Positions 19,461 through 32,294 of a stretch of DNA of 64,000 nucleotides are shown piece by piece. The DNA comes from Peronospora farinosa (Eukaryota > Oomycota > Peronosporomycetes > Peronosporales > Peronosporaceae), in NCBI GenBank assembly GCA_947646735.1, contig CANTFK010000962.1, positions 1 to 64,000 of the forward strand. The letters are read 5' to 3'. The notes under the pieces are model-generated. The model was not told the origin of the DNA. It worked only from the letters and a program-made list of their open reading frames with translations, and ran no database searches. A program made the translations under genes and the position numbers. Numbering within the stretch: position 1 is the stretch's first letter; each line of letters opens with the position of its first letter.

Positions 19461-22400
19461 CTAGTTTGACCTCGAATCGGTCAAAGCCATCCAGTATGGC
19501 GTCAAATACAGCAGCTCTCTCACAGGCTCGATACCATCTTGCTTGGACGTGTCTTGGTCCTTGCTGGCAAGTAGCTCAAACGCTCGGAGCACCAGAGGAT
19601 GCGTAACATTATCAGTGCTGTAAATGTCAGACACTTCCTGGGCGAGCATACGAACTTGAGAAACCAGGGACAGGAGATCGTCAGTGAGCAGGCACGATGT
19701 CGAGGTCACGATGGCTACGCCCGCTGCAAGAAGTCCGAACAAAGGTGAGAATACGTCCGGGTAGTAAATGATACCTCCCAACCACCGTCCGCCTTCGTCG
19801 TCTGAATTCTGAGCTTCCTGGTTCAGAGTTTCTAGAGCACTGACAACCAGTGTCAAGACCTGCTTGCGCAGAAAGCAAATCGCCTTTACATCTTCCGTTG
19901 CAGGAGCTAATAGAGAGTACACGATGTTTTGTGCAAGCACGTCGCGCTCAGCGAAATAGTTGCTACTCTCGAACTCAAAAATTCGGCGGCACAAGTCATC
20001 CCAGTCTCGGGCCTTAGCACTAGCGTATGCGGCAAGAACGCTAGGAGCGTCGATAAGCTGGATCAACACCTTTGATAAAGCCGTCGCGCCGTATCCAGTA
20101 CGTACAAAAGTGGCCGATACATACTCTACTGCGACAGGCAGCACCGTTGCATCCGACAACGAACCTTTTGGGGAGGCAGCGTCAACAGCATCAAAGGCCT
20201 TCTGTATAGCGTGTCGTGTGACAGCTCTTACACGAGCTTCATCATCTTGAAGCTGTCGCAGTGCGCTCATCCAGCCTACTAGTGCTAGGTCAGCATTTGC
20301 AACGTTACCGTGCTTCTTTGTGTGCAAGAGAAGGAGGCCACTGTGATCAAGCGCAGAGGCAGCAGCTTGTCGAAGAATCAAGGGCTGGTTTTCGTTAGAC
20401 CGCAACTCGATTTCCTGGCACAAAGTCTGATACAACGAGGTTTCAGCAACGTTTTCGCAGAGCTGATGGTACGCCATAAGAGCAAGCAGCTCCAACGCTG
20501 GTGCTAGAACTTGTGTGTCTGCTGAGATGCTGATTGTGCGCACCAGCCGAGTTTGCAAATCTAATCGCTGAGTCTGCGTTTCGGCAATGGCTTGATGAAG
20601 CTTGCAACGCACAAGTAGCTGCAATTGTCGAGCGCGCAACTTCGGGTGTGTCTCCACTAAAAACTGGCCGATCAGAATGAACTGCAGTTCAGCAACATAA
20701 TCCGTGCTCAAGTCCGCGATCTCTAACCTGCTCCCGAGCTGCTTTATAGCTTTCTTGCGAATTTGGAGCACGTTAGAGACCAGCATCTTCTTCAAAATCG
20801 AGTTCAACGGTTGATCACTACTAGGCAGCGCCCACAAGCTAAACCAAATCGACACCAATTCGCGATCCAACGCGTACATGCCCGGTCGAGTGGACACACG
20901 AACCGCAACAGCCTGGTCTGTACCACATCGTTGCTGCAACTGGCGATCGACTTCAGCCTGAGTCTGTTGAACAAATTGAATAAACGCTTCCATGCTCGAG
21001 CCCGACCTCAACGTCGCAAGCACATCAGAAGTATTTTCAGCGTAGTAATTCAATACGATGTCCACTGTTGCCACCAATTCTGCACGGATGGTAGCGTTAA
21101 TTGATTCAGCATCCTTTCCCGCCCATAGCCAATTTGATGATGGAAGCAGCTTCGTTACAACAACCTCAAAGAAGGAAACTTGCACGTCTTTCGCGATGCG
21201 TGTGTATTTCTTTCGCGCAGTCTCAACAGCCAAGTATTTGGTTGCAAGATGACGGATTTGAGCGAGTACACCGTGAACAGAATTGTGCGATATCCCTTTT
21301 TTCCCATTTATATCAGTGGGATGGCTCCTCGCGCTTCGGACACTTTGAGGAAGCTTAGCGCAGAGAATCGATAAAACGGGTGCAGCATCAGTATCATTCA
21401 TGATGGAGGCCAAAACCTTCGCAGCCATGTGCCGAATAGCCATCGTCGGCTCAGAAGCGCATTGTATGACAAGCGGAAAGAAGCTCGCCAACCCACTTCC
21501 GTCATCGCAAGGTGAAGCTGGTGCACTTGCCATGCGCTGATCATCCTCGTCGCCAGGGCGAAGGCGACTTAAAAACAGAAGCAATGGGTAGAGGCCAGGC
21601 GGGGCTGCTCCCCCTAAGGCGCGATTTGACGTACTGTCGTTTTCAAGCAGTCTAGTCAATTCACGAGCAAGAAGCCCACGAAGTTGCTGAAAGCGTGAGA
21701 ACACGTCTTCACTGGCAACTTGTTTATACGTTCCACCATCAGCAATGCGCTTGTCTCCAATGGCACGCTGGGTGGCCGCAGCAAAGAGCATCATTGAAGA
21801 GTTGCGTACCGCCCAGGACCCACACTCAAATCCGCGCACGGCAAGCTCAAACATATCCACTACGTAACGGGCTACATCCTCTGCCAAAACTCCATCCTCA
21901 CAAATGAGTTTCAATATGTTCAGTGCGTGCACACGAGCACGCCAAAGCGAATGGTGCTGCTCGTGCGTATCACGCTTTTCCGAAACATTGGTATCCTCGC
22001 CAGCGAGACGTAGTAAAGTCGACATCACCTTCGGCAAAATGACAGCTGCAGAATTGCGCGGCTCAGCACGAAGGATCGCCACGAAACTAAAAGCAAAGCC
22101 TGAGCTACGACGCAACACGAAATGCTGTTCCGCTCGCTCTAAGCGTTCCAGCAAGCGATCAGCCCATCGTGCTGGCAAGCCTCCAATAGCTGCATTCTGT
22201 TCACCGTGAGCAAGAAACGCACGACAAACACCTTCAAATGCCTGGTATGCTGTAGCAACTGCACCCTTATGCTTGAGTTCAAACAACGAGTTCAGCAGTG
22301 TCTCTCCTCCACGTTGCGCCATTTCAACAGTGAAGATGGAGATGCTGTCTGAGGTCGGGTTGGAACTCGGGAGCGGTACGCGCCGCATGAGCAACTCGAT

Positions 22401-25400
22401 AATTGCACCACACTCGCGAGCAGCTAACCAGCTGCCCACGACGGCACGCTGCTCCGCGTTTCCCCCATCGCCCTCTCCATCGTGACCACTATCACCATTT
22501 TCAACGATTAAATGGCCACGGCAGTCTACTCGCAACGCTGAGCTCGATGTTTTAGCCACAGCACTCACTTCGCCCACAACACCAGCAAACGAGGCTGATA
22601 GCTCTTCGTCACCAGCGCCTAAAGTCGCATCACCGACCACAGCAAGAGACGCATGCATGGAGTGATGAATTGCAGCGAATACATCTTTCATGGCCCCCGA
22701 CCAGTCTGCGGCCTCACTACTGGAACACTCATCGAAGGCCACGTTTTCCAGCACGTAATGTAATGACAGCAGAAAGCCATGCACAAGAGGAGACTCGCCT
22801 AGTCGAATTTCTGCTGGGCTCAGAGCTTTAACGCGGGTCAGAATCACTTGCGTCAGCTGCAATATGAAAGCAACTTCCGGGTTCTTGCTACTAGCTTCAG
22901 TAACACCACTTTGAAGTCCTGACACACACTGGAACGTCAACCCATATCGTTGAATAGCTGTGCTACACTTTCGAAATAGCAGACGGATAAACATTGCACC
23001 AGCGTCGCTTTCGCGCTGCCGGGGACTACCGCTGAGTCCAACAGCCCAGTCAACGAGAGTGCGGAGTTCTTCTCGCGTAGAGTAACCCGGCAGCTCGTTC
23101 GGGTACAAGTCTAAGATCGTAAACGCGAGAGACCGAACGGAGTCCCATGCACTAATGAGCATGTTAAAAAGGGTCGTCGTCATCTGCCGGGTAAGCAAAA
23201 GACTTCGTGGAGACCCTTCAGCCTCGTTATGTCCAAAGCGAAACAGCTGAATGTAAAGGAGAAGAACCTCCAGACCCAACGTCAAGCGCTGAGGAAGCGC
23301 ACCAGGGTAGACGGAAACGACAATAAACAGCTCGATCCAACGCTTGAACGATACTGCAGCGGCATATTCATCAAAGGTAGGTGCGTTATTGGAAGTAGAG
23401 CCTGGTTTCGCCAAATTTTTACTGGCGAGACGCAGCGTCTCCTTTATGCGGATTAGTACTGTCTTGAGGCCAATCAGCGTATTCATACGACTTGCGGGAC
23501 CAATTTCCTTTCCGTTTACCACCAGATAATACTTCACCAGCCGTAATTCATCGTCTGTGGGCATACTAGTCGATTTTAACGATGCACACAACGCATCAAA
23601 AGCTGTGCCACGCGTTTCCGCCTTGGCATGGCGAAGGCCGCGTGCGATCTCGTCTACCGATACACCAGTCAGCTTCTCAGGCGCCATTTTCTTTCGCGCA
23701 AACTTGAGCACTTCGAGCTCAGCCCACAACGCAACATCTGCAGCCTTTAGATTGGCCTGCTCCTTCGTAGCTTCCTCTTGTAAACGCTTGATCAAGACAG
23801 GCACGCAATCAGGGTCCTTCTTCAGCAATAGCGGGATCACATACATAGCAACCCGTGAGCGAAGATTTGTATCACGCGATAAAAGCATGCAAACCACATC
23901 GGGAAGCCAGAGATGTCGTCGCGCGACCACAGCTTCACAATCGGGCATTGGTTTTCTTGTTTTGCTGTTTCTCATACTAAGATCATCAAGAATCTGAGCA
24001 AACAAGTTTGCTGCTGCTGGAGCAGCGTAATCCTTTTGACCCACTGCCGACAGCAACGACGACAGCAACGATGGACTGGCCTGTAGCACGGGCGTAGCCC
24101 CAACTACTCCAACTAATAGCGTTAACGAACCGTACTTAGCACGGCTAGTAGGCGGCAGCTCAACCAATCGCTTTATAATCGCTTCACTCCATTCCAGAAA
24201 GCCACCAGACAGTTCAAAGTAGTTCACAATATGAGCAAACACAGTAGCCATGAACTGATTCACCTTTTTTGATGGATGCTCCCAGTTCAACAGCACAGCA
24301 GTAGTCAGTTTCGTAAGCGTATCGTCCGCCAGCACAACACAAGCATTGGCCGAAGCGGAGGATGCTTGCGTCTTCTGTTTTTGCATGATCAGCACTGCTC
24401 GGCGTAGGAACGCCTCTAACACCTGAAACGCATACAAACGTGTGTTGTACGATTCCTGATCACAGAATTGCTGAACACCCGAGAAAATGGCATCCAGCAC
24501 GCTCTGTTTGGACTTTGGTTCTTCTTCGTCCAGCCCAAAACTTTTACTCAAACAAGCAAGATCATCGTTTGCAAGACAATTCAGTAATCCACGACAAACT
24601 GCAAGTCTCGATAGATCACCAAAGCTCTCCACATCCTTTTCAATATGTACTCGTAGCTGTGTGCTTGCACATACTTCAGAGCTAACAATATGCAGCTCCG
24701 GATAAACTGTCTGCAACAGTAGCTTTGTAGCTGAGTTAGAAACTTCTGATGTAACAACCGATAACTGAAGCAACAAGCGAAGCACCAGACAATAGGCTAG
24801 TCCTGCTTGTGTCAGCAGGTCCTTGTGTACCACACTTGTCTGTAGTAGCAGCACACAATGTTCCAGGATGCGAAGAAAAGCCTTTGACAACTGATCCAAA
24901 TGACTTCCACGACATTGTTCCAAGCGGTTGTCCAGTATCTCTTTCATTGTAGCCAGCACAATCACACTTTTAAGAGCATGACCACAGCGTTCAGAAGCTA
25001 GTAGCACCACGTTCGTCGACGCTGCTGCAGCTTTTGTCTCTTCTTTTTTCTCTGACTTCCTGATAGTCCACAATAGGCGCTCCTAAAGCCTCCAATTGAT
25101 CAGCACAGCACGTCACGAACTGCAAAAGATACTGAACAGTGCCATTCTCCCCTTTAAGAACTGGATTCTCGACTAAAACACGAGCTAGAAATGGAAATTC
25201 GACAATGTGCAACAGCCGATCCAAGAGCAGGACACGCTGGTCTGGAATCAGATGGTGCATTTCTGATACTGTCCATAAAGTATCCAGAAACAGACGTAGC
25301 TCTGTGGCTGCTACAATACGTAGTTCTTCATGGTGTTGCTGAGCTAGAACGTCTAGAATCAGTCTCAGATTCTTATGTAAAGGTTGTGTGGCAACGGCTA

Positions 25401-25701
25401 CACTGAGACGGAACACCAATCGCCATATGGCAATTGCAACCAATGCGGACTCCGAATCTGATTCCAGCAACTTAAGTTTGGCTCGAAACAACTGGAGATG
25501 CTTATGTTGCGCGTAGAGATTCTCTTTGAACGTGCATAGTACGTCATACCACTGCGCGAGGCTCTCGCCACCAAGAGATACGGAGAGATGTAGATTTACA
25601 GGCACGTTTTCAAGTATTTGACGTAGATCTACACCCCTAGGAGACGCGAAAGTGCCTTCAATTAGCGTCTCCTTGACCACTCCTTTCCTCTTTTTGCGCA
25701 T
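19461..25701 (-). CDS. THADA / Trm732-like HEAT-repeat protein (one frameshift)
   Basis: Two overlapping frames (25701-about 25045 and about 25045-19461) make one protein of about 2,080 aa if the A6 run (minus strand) at 25049-25044 had one A fewer. The join gives ...VDYQEVREKK/EETKAAAASTNVV. The protein is almost entirely helical HEAT-like repeats. Two signatures identify the family: a DUF2428-type segment FECGSWAVRNSSMMLFAAATQRAIG (shown in part), and NSVHGVLAQIRHL, equivalent to the N-x-x-H-G-x-L-x-Q-[IV] motif of THADA/Trm732. Trm732 partners an FTSJ1/Trm7 methyltransferase to 2'-O-methylate position 32 of the tRNA anticodon loop. I see no Trm7 gene nearby. Length is close to animal THADA (about 1,950). 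The intron alternative needs an implausibly small intron, so a homopolymer error or mutation is favoured. Confidence 0.85.
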
Positions 25702-25876
25702 TCTAAAAAAGCAGAATGTAGGTCAAAATGGGGACTTGATGTGGTGTGGTCGACATGAAAAACCTATGACCAAGCCTTTTTTTCCGAAGGGGCAATCAAT
25801 TCAATACGTTTCGTGTTCGTTACATACAAAACGCAAGTGTGTCATCATCGAAGTTCATCGACTTCCGAGAGAGTGA

Positions 25877-27681
25877 ATGGCTACGTCCGTGAGGACAAAC
25901 GAGACGAATCCGTCGCTTCAGCTCAAGGAACAAACACCACATCAACTTGTATCACATGATATTGGCTCTTCAGCACCGATTGCAGTACAAAATACGAACA
26001 AACGACGTTGTGTTACGTCTGTAGACGCGCTCCAGAAGACAGAGACGGGAGCTCGAGAAGAAGGTGTTATTCGTACATACAGTACGTCAGCTTAATGGAT
26101 GGAAATGATTGCACCATTTGACCCAAGGTTGTGTTTTTTTTTACCTTGTTTGTAGCGCTAGACCCGTGTGAAGAAAAGAGACAAATGCCAACTGAAGAAG
26201 TTGGACGGGAGGTTGAAGAGGAAGGGGGACGGGAGGAGGGGTCTGTCTATGGCGAAATGGTAACCAATATTGCCGTTATTGCTGCTAAAAATGAACAATT
26301 ACAAGCAAGTGTTGCTTCATTGAAACGTAAATTCTCGCTTCGAGAAGATCATACACATCAGTTGCTGTTAGGACTAGGAGCATTGAAGGCAGTGACCAAT
26401 GAGCTTGCATTACTGCATAAAGACTATCAGGAACGATCGGTAAAGAATGCAGCACTCGTGCAGGAACTGTTGGTGCAGATTGCCAATTGCTCGGCACAAG
26501 TAGATATGCTCAAGAAAAGTCGCGGATTGAAGGTGCAACAATTGCACAAGTTTAAACAAGAATGTGCTCAGGAACTGAATAGATTGATTGCTCGGCTTGG
26601 AGATCTTGCAGAGAGTGCATGTCAAGAACCAAACCTTGAGGAGGAGAAGAACGACGATGGTTTGAGCACAGCAGCGAGCATGAGAGAGAACTTACAACAG
26701 GTTGAATCGCTAAAAGAGGAGGTGTGCGAGCACATGGCAGCCGTCATTGATGATCGGTCGGTGAAGAGTTCAGGAGGACGTTCGCAGCAGGAGACAACGG
26801 ATCGAATAAATCTGACATTACTCCAGCTGGACAACCTCCATGCTGATATGTTTCAGTTGAAGCAGACTCTCGTGCAAGAAAATCAATCCTTTCGACGGCA
26901 TCTTGAGGATCATTTGTCGCGGCAAATTGCACACACTCGTGAACTGCAGGATAACGAAAGAGAACGCATTTACGAGGAAGTGGACGAGATCCGATCAGGC
27001 ATGTGCGGAATTCTGAGGGATATTCATCGGCTTAAGGAACGAACGAAATACCTGGTGCCAAGTATGGCACAATCATCCTCGCGTCCGTTGGAGGTAATGG
27101 GAAAAAGCAGTGAGGATCGTTGGATGAGCATACACACACCGACTTCCGCCACGCCAATGCCTTACAAGCGTAGTTATGATTGGGAGATGCCGAGTCAAAT
27201 GGAAGGTCATCAGGCACATCCCTATCATCCTCACAACACCAAATCAGGCAACTCTAGCCCAGCACGCTCGGGCGACAAAAATTGGCGAATGTTCACACCA
27301 AAAGATGTCCCTGTCACTGATCAACCTGTCCCACAGCTTTGCGAAAGCCCCCACTATTCATCTCGCTCATCTAGCCTATCGGGCCGCCTCAGTAATTACG
27401 GAGGTACGAGTACATATGTACAGACGACCGGGCGTCCTGCGTGCCCAGAGCAGCTGGCGCGAGGATGGTCGGCGACTTATGGGACGAAGTGGCGGCGTAT
27501 TAACATTGTAGACTGTGCCCGTCTTCGTAGAAGAGAATGGAAAGCCCACTGCAGAGCAATTCGACCGGCAGCTTTTGGAACAACATCGACTCTTCTGGAT
27601 TGGAGAAGGTGCTGGGTAGAGCTAGTTGTTTGTCATTGTCAGGTCCACATGCCATTGCGCGAACAAACCCACGCAAGCTAA
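25877..27681 (+). CDS. Coiled-coil protein, two or more exons
   Basis: Exon 1 is 25877-26081 (ATG, S/T/Q-rich, basic KRRC). The intron at 26082-26155 is 74 nt (GTACGT...TGTAG), and exon 2 opens ...LDPCEEKRQMPTEEVG with frame kept. An acidic segment precedes about 300 residues of heptad-rich coiled coil (IAAKNEQLQASVASLKRKF..., LQQVESLKEEVCEHM, RHLEDHLSRQIAHTRELQ), then a Ser/Pro/His-rich tail. The last 90 codons of this frame look unnatural. A phase-0 intron from GTACAG at 27417 to TTGTAG (about 27511) would instead end the protein ...TVPVFVEENGKPTAEQF...FWIGEGAG and stop near 27619. Either end is possible. No family is recognised; a structural role at cytoskeleton or membranes is a guess. 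Confidence 0.6.
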
Positions 27682-27807
27682 GGAAAAATATTCTATGCTA
27701 CATGATCTGCAGCCATCCGTTCCGTCTGAAGCTTCAACTTGGACACACGTCGCACGTCGCATATTTCACGTCCACCACACATTCCGCTCATTCCCATCAG
27801 TCTCACG

Positions 27808-30800
27808 ATGGCATCGATGCCGCCGCTTCCACGAGCTCCCGAGTCGAGCAATAAGCGTAAACGCAAGCGCAAAAGTCAGTCCAAAGCCCTGTCAACATCT
27901 TCATCTTGTACTCCATCGTCGCTCTCGTGTTCTTCTTCTGTCGATACGCAGCTTCAAACACTTGAAAATTGGCATCGCGTCTTGACAATCGACCTTCGCG
28001 AAGTGCGACGTGAAGGCTCACGCGTCCGAATGGAATTGGAAAAAGTTGAACATACAGTGGAATCGGCAGTGGAAAAGGCAGAACGTTGTGCTTTACAGGC
28101 GCAGCGAGTACAGGAATACATGGTAGTGGTTAATAAAGCTAAAGACGACGCATTAGAAGAGACAAAGCGCCAATTTCAAGCAGCTGAAGCGCGATATAAG
28201 ACCGAGATCAAGACACTAAACAAAATGTTGATTACAATGGACAAGAAGCTCGAGCGACATATGCACAGTAGTATTACGGAAGAGCTCTTATTGACGCAAT
28301 TGACGGAATTCCAAGAACAATACGAGAACGAACTACGAACAATCCGAGACGAGTACGCAGCCATGTGTCGCACACAGAAAAAGCAACTAAAACAGATGGA
28401 AAAACTGTTGCTGAAAGTCGTGACGAAACAAACGAACGAAACAAAACACATGGAACAAACGTTACGAGACGATACGGCCCACGTGAGTCAACAAGTCCGA
28501 CAACTGGTCACACGACAGGAACTGTATCTATTACAGCAACAAGTTGAAGTGATTAAGAAAGAACATCAAGATGAACACGAACGGATGCGAATGAATGTTG
28601 AGATTTTGAAGGAACGAGTCGTGGATGTGGAGAAACGAGGGGTTGAGACGGATACGAAAGTACTTGAAGTTGTAAAGACAGTGGAAGATGGGATTACACG
28701 CGCCATGATGTCCACACCAGCTCCTTTGCCACAGAAAATGTCGTCATCTCATCTCGCGCAGGATTTCGTGCGTCAAGCAGATCTTGATGGGATTCATGAC
28801 GTACTTCGACGTATCAACCGCGATTTTCAAGCAGTGGCTGTGGATTTTACATCATTGGCAAAGACGACAGAAGCTCGTGGAAACCAACAGGAGCAGCAGA
28901 CTGAAGCGAAACTACAAGAGCTTAGTACGCAGTTGTTTGACGCATTGAGTCATGATTCACGTCTACATGCTACTGGAATTAGTCGATTGAAAGACGTTAT
29001 GTTTGACATGCAGAACAAGTACTGCGTATTGGATCAGAGGATCAAGCGACTGGAAGATGACGTACAGCAAGTAAGAGCTGATCGTGTCCAAGCGAGACCA
29101 CCTCAAGACTATGGTAGAGAACCTGGTTGGCGCTACCGGCACGATTTCCCATCATTTTCAACGCGGCCGCAGCCACCAACGCCAGGAACTTTTCGGAACT
29201 GCCAAGAGAGACCTTCACGCTATGAACCAGCTCCTGCTACTCGCAAAACTTTGACACCGCCGCACGAGCCGCCACCACCGGGCCGTATTTCGTGGCCACC
29301 GCGGAGGGAAGCTCGAAGCCGTAGTCGGAGTCCACCCCACCGTCTATCGTGGCGTGCTTCTGGAAAACATTCTTTATACAGCGATTCTAAACCGGCTGCA
29401 CCTGCTCAAAATGGTAGTCAGTGTCAGCATGACGGTCGATCTGGTCCCCGAAGTAACAATGGAGGGAATGCTACAACCAATCTGCCTTCGCAAACAATAC
29501 ATTCCTTGCAAGGTGTTCACGGGGACACCCTAAAAGATGCGACTGAGCACAGTCAAGAAGAGGTGACGATTGTACCTTGTCGCCGCAACCGACAGCCTCG
29601 CAAGACCCCCGAAGTTATTGTCATTGAAGAGGACGATGATGAAGATGATGACGATGACGATAAGATGAAGGAGAGACGGCCAGGGCCCCACCGGAGGTAG
29701 TTTTGGATGAAGAAGTGTTGCAGCCTGCTGATGTTGTTATGGTGGCACCAGGAAATTCTACAAGTGCTGGCCATGTAGACTCGGCCGATGTCGTACAGAA
29801 AGAAGAAGACCTACAAACGGGCTGTTGGCTGTACTTTTGCTTAGGCGGCGCTCCCGATCTCGATGTCCAGTGGACTCCTTGTTTTACGCAGCTGAAGGCC
29901 AACGAGTGTGTAGAGATGCCTCGGGTTCTCCGTTTTCAGCGCCAATATGTCTTTTTGCAAGGCTTTCCGGTGTACTTGACGCAGTGTATCCTCCAAGCTG
30001 TGATCGTAAATGGACACATTGTGCCAGCAGAGAATGGCCCTAAGGTGTCCGGTATAACTGGCACATTGAATGCTGAGAGCATGCGTGTCAAATTTGACAA
30101 CATGGTGAATGAAATTCATCTATCGTGGGCGAAAGCACTGGTTGAACACTTAACGACACGAACTGGTGCAATTGATGACTTGGCTTTGGAGAAACTAGAG
30201 CTGTCAGTTAATCCTGCAGGGTTATCGAGCAATGGAGACAAGGACGATGTCATTTACGGGTGGAGTCGCCGTCAAGAATCCGTGATGTGGATTCTGGCAC
30301 GACAACTTCATTATGGATCACTATTACCAGCGATGACGTGCAATGTAAACGCATCTCCATCAGTGTACTTGTTTGCTCTCATGTTTAACGTGCTTACGGT
30401 GACAAGCGAATGTCCTCAGTCTGGTACTTTTCGCTTGAATGATTTCGGCGGCACCTTGCTGGCACACCTTTGGGATCATACGCTAAAGAAGCTTCCATAC
30501 GTATTTTTTGCGGACTGGGCATGGCTTGAAGACCAGTCGACGAAAAAGGTGATGCCGGCGTTGGCTTTCTGCCATATACTGGCTAGCATTCTGCTGTGGA
30601 ACAGTGCGATTGATCGTCACAGCCTGACAAATCGTAACATTTATGCTGCTGCAATGAAGCACATTCTCCCAAAGCTCTGCGTGGACGACCAACCTGTTCA
30701 TGAATCGACTGCAAATGTAGGCTCTCTCCAACTGGCCGAGTGGGAATCCACTCATATTGAGCTCCGTGATCTTGACAGCAAATTTGCATCGATGCTTGGG

Positions 30801-30890
30801 TTGGATGGTTTCTTCGAAGTTATGGAAGCCATTCAGAACAATAGGCAAGCCGTAGCTGCACCAGCCGAAGGTCAAGCCTCTTCTACCTAA
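27808..30890 (+). CDS. Coiled-coil protein with conserved C-terminal domain (one frameshift)
   Basis: The first frame starts at ATG 27808 (MASMPPLPRAPESSNKRKRK) and runs to a stop at 29698-29700. The second frame, to 30890, has no ATG before its domain. One extra G or C in GGGCCCC at 29683-29689 joins them as ...KERRPG-APPEVVLDEEVLQPADVV..., giving about 1,027 aa. The first 400 residues are continuous coiled coil (VRMELEKVEHTVESAVEKAE, KKQLKQMEKLLLKVVTKQ). A Pro/Arg/Ser-rich region and a run of Asp (about residues 613-620) follow. The C-terminal 390 residues are globular (CWLYFCLGGAPDLDVQW, YVFFADWAWLEDQSTKK). The basic N-terminus could be a nuclear signal. No family is recognised. The upstream coiled-coil gene is on the same strand and could be an ancient relative. 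Confidence 0.6.
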
Positions 30891-31421
30891 GTTGATGGAT
30901 GCATTACGTTGAAGTATTTCCTGCAATTTCCATGTCTTGTTTACAAATGCTGATGCATCTAAGTGTCAAGGATCCGTGGTTGTTCATGCTTTAGCAAATG
31001 ACCGCGTTATACATCGTGTAGATCATACGCTCTTTTCATATGGCTCATTCTATTCGTCTTGTTCAGGTTGCATACAATGATGCTAAAGGTGGAGCAATCG
31101 CTCATGAGTTCGAGCTAGATACTTGGCTGCTTGCAGGAAGGAACTCAGGAGAAAAGTCCCTAATTTGTCTGCAAGACCTGCAGCTCATTCTTAAACGACA
31201 CACACGCTCTCTTTCACAACACTTTCTTCCTCACGTGTTTTCCATCACGCAGCACCGATATACCTCGACTCACATTCTAACGCTCGTTCACCCAAGTGCA
31301 TTGTAGTACAAGAAGCGATACAAACAACACCAAATGCTTTTCACATGAGCCCGATGTATGTATTTATCATCAAGATACATGCCCAAATTGCATGCCCCAT
31401 CAACTTCTCTACGTCGATGGT
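30891..31421. other. Convergent intergenic region
   Basis: An ATG-led frame at 31040-31306 (88 codons, MAHSIRLVQVAYND...) is the only candidate; it lacks support and is not called. Otherwise empty. Confidence 0.4.
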
Positions 31422-32294
31422 TTAGACAGCTGCATGAGCTGATGTCTTGGTCATGCTATGGCTCTCTGTCTGTCCACTATGGTCATACCCACGTGCTGTC
31501 TTTGAAATCTGGACACTCATTCCAAGTATAAAGAGCACCAGCATTCCAATCAAATATCCCCATCGTGCGGTGGGAATACGGTATTCCCACTCACCCTTGT
31601 TTGTCTCGACTCGAAATTTGGTCAACCCGGCACCGTTTGTATAATTGCCAGCAAAGTATCCGACTCCCCACACACACAGAGCGGCTCCAAATATTGCCGT
31701 CGTTGTAATCAGGACGGGTTTTTCCAGTTTCAGGGCCAAGACACCACCCAAAATCCCCAATACAAGAGCCAAAATCACGAGAATCACGTCTGGATTTCCT
31801 GGATAAATCTTGGCCCCCACCAGTACGTTTAATGTAGAGGCAAGTATGATACCACCCACGGCACCAGCAAGAAAAATACTGGCATTATAGAGCCAAAGCA
31901 CGACAATTCCAGCAATAGTGCCACCAATTGCAAACCCAATGTATGAAGCAAGAGGCATCCACTGTATACTGGCAAAAGCTGTTTCAATAATGCTTGCAAC
32001 AAAGAGCCCCCCCATTAGAAATGCACAGCAAAAGACAGTCGGACGAAAGAGACGATATCCTGCAATACAAATGATACTACCCCCTAGTATTGCTAAGATC
32101 GCAAGCACAGCAGGTCCTGCTTGGATATTCTTGGAAGAATTGAGCATTTCGGCAATCCCGACCAAGGAATTTGCATCATCTTCAGAGAGGGTATTGTCAT
32201 CATTATTACTAGTGTCATTATTACTCTTAACGGTACGAATATTGCAGCATTGAAGGAGAAAAAAGAGGAAAAAGTGATGGAAGAGAGGAGACAT
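31422..32294 (-). CDS. DUF4203 / TM7S3-TM198-like membrane protein (copy 2)
   Basis: Single exon, 290 aa, ATG at 32294. A hydrophobic signal peptide (MSPLFHHFFLFFLLQCC) is followed by an N/D-rich lumenal segment, then about seven Gly-rich membrane helices (VLAILAILGGSIICIAGY, FCCAFLMGGLFVASIIETAF, GFAIGGTIAGIVVLWLYNA, FLAGAVGGIILASTLNVL, ILVILALVLGILGGVLALKL, VLITTTAIFGAALCVWGVGY, YLIGMLVLFILGMSV). It ends in a short polar tail rich in S/T/H. It aligns along its length with copy 1 at 8491-9267 (shared GYRL[LF]RPT, IYPG/S-P), at roughly 40% identity by eye. Membrane role and partners are unknown. Confidence 0.85.
   Translation of the reverse strand: MSPLFHHFFLFFLLQCCNIRTVKSNNDTSNNDDNTLSEDDANSLVGIAEMLNSSKNIQAGPAVLAILAILGGSIICIAGYRLFRPTVFCCAFLMGGLFVASIIETAFASIQWMPLASYIGFAIGGTIAGIVVLWLYNASIFLAGAVGGIILASTLNVLVGAKIYPGNPDVILVILALVLGILGGVLALKLEKPVLITTTAIFGAALCVWGVGYFAGNYTNGAGLTKFRVETNKGEWEYRIPTARWGYLIGMLVLFILGMSVQISKTARGYDHSGQTESHSMTKTSAHAAV

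Noticed and set aside
19080..19469. Plus-strand frame of about 130 codons beside the THADA stop
   Set aside because: Starts without ATG and overlaps THADA's 3' end; no recognisable features.
24991..25073. An intron joining the two THADA frames
   Set aside because: The frames overlap, and any GT-AG solution would be only about a dozen nucleotides; a homopolymer indel is simpler.
29687..29760. Treating 29703-30890 as an independent gene
   Set aside because: Its first codons are TTG, there is no ATG before conserved-looking sequence, and one base joins it to the upstream frame.
31040..31306. 88-codon ATG-led frame
   Set aside because: No domain, composition typical of chance, located in a convergent intergenic region.
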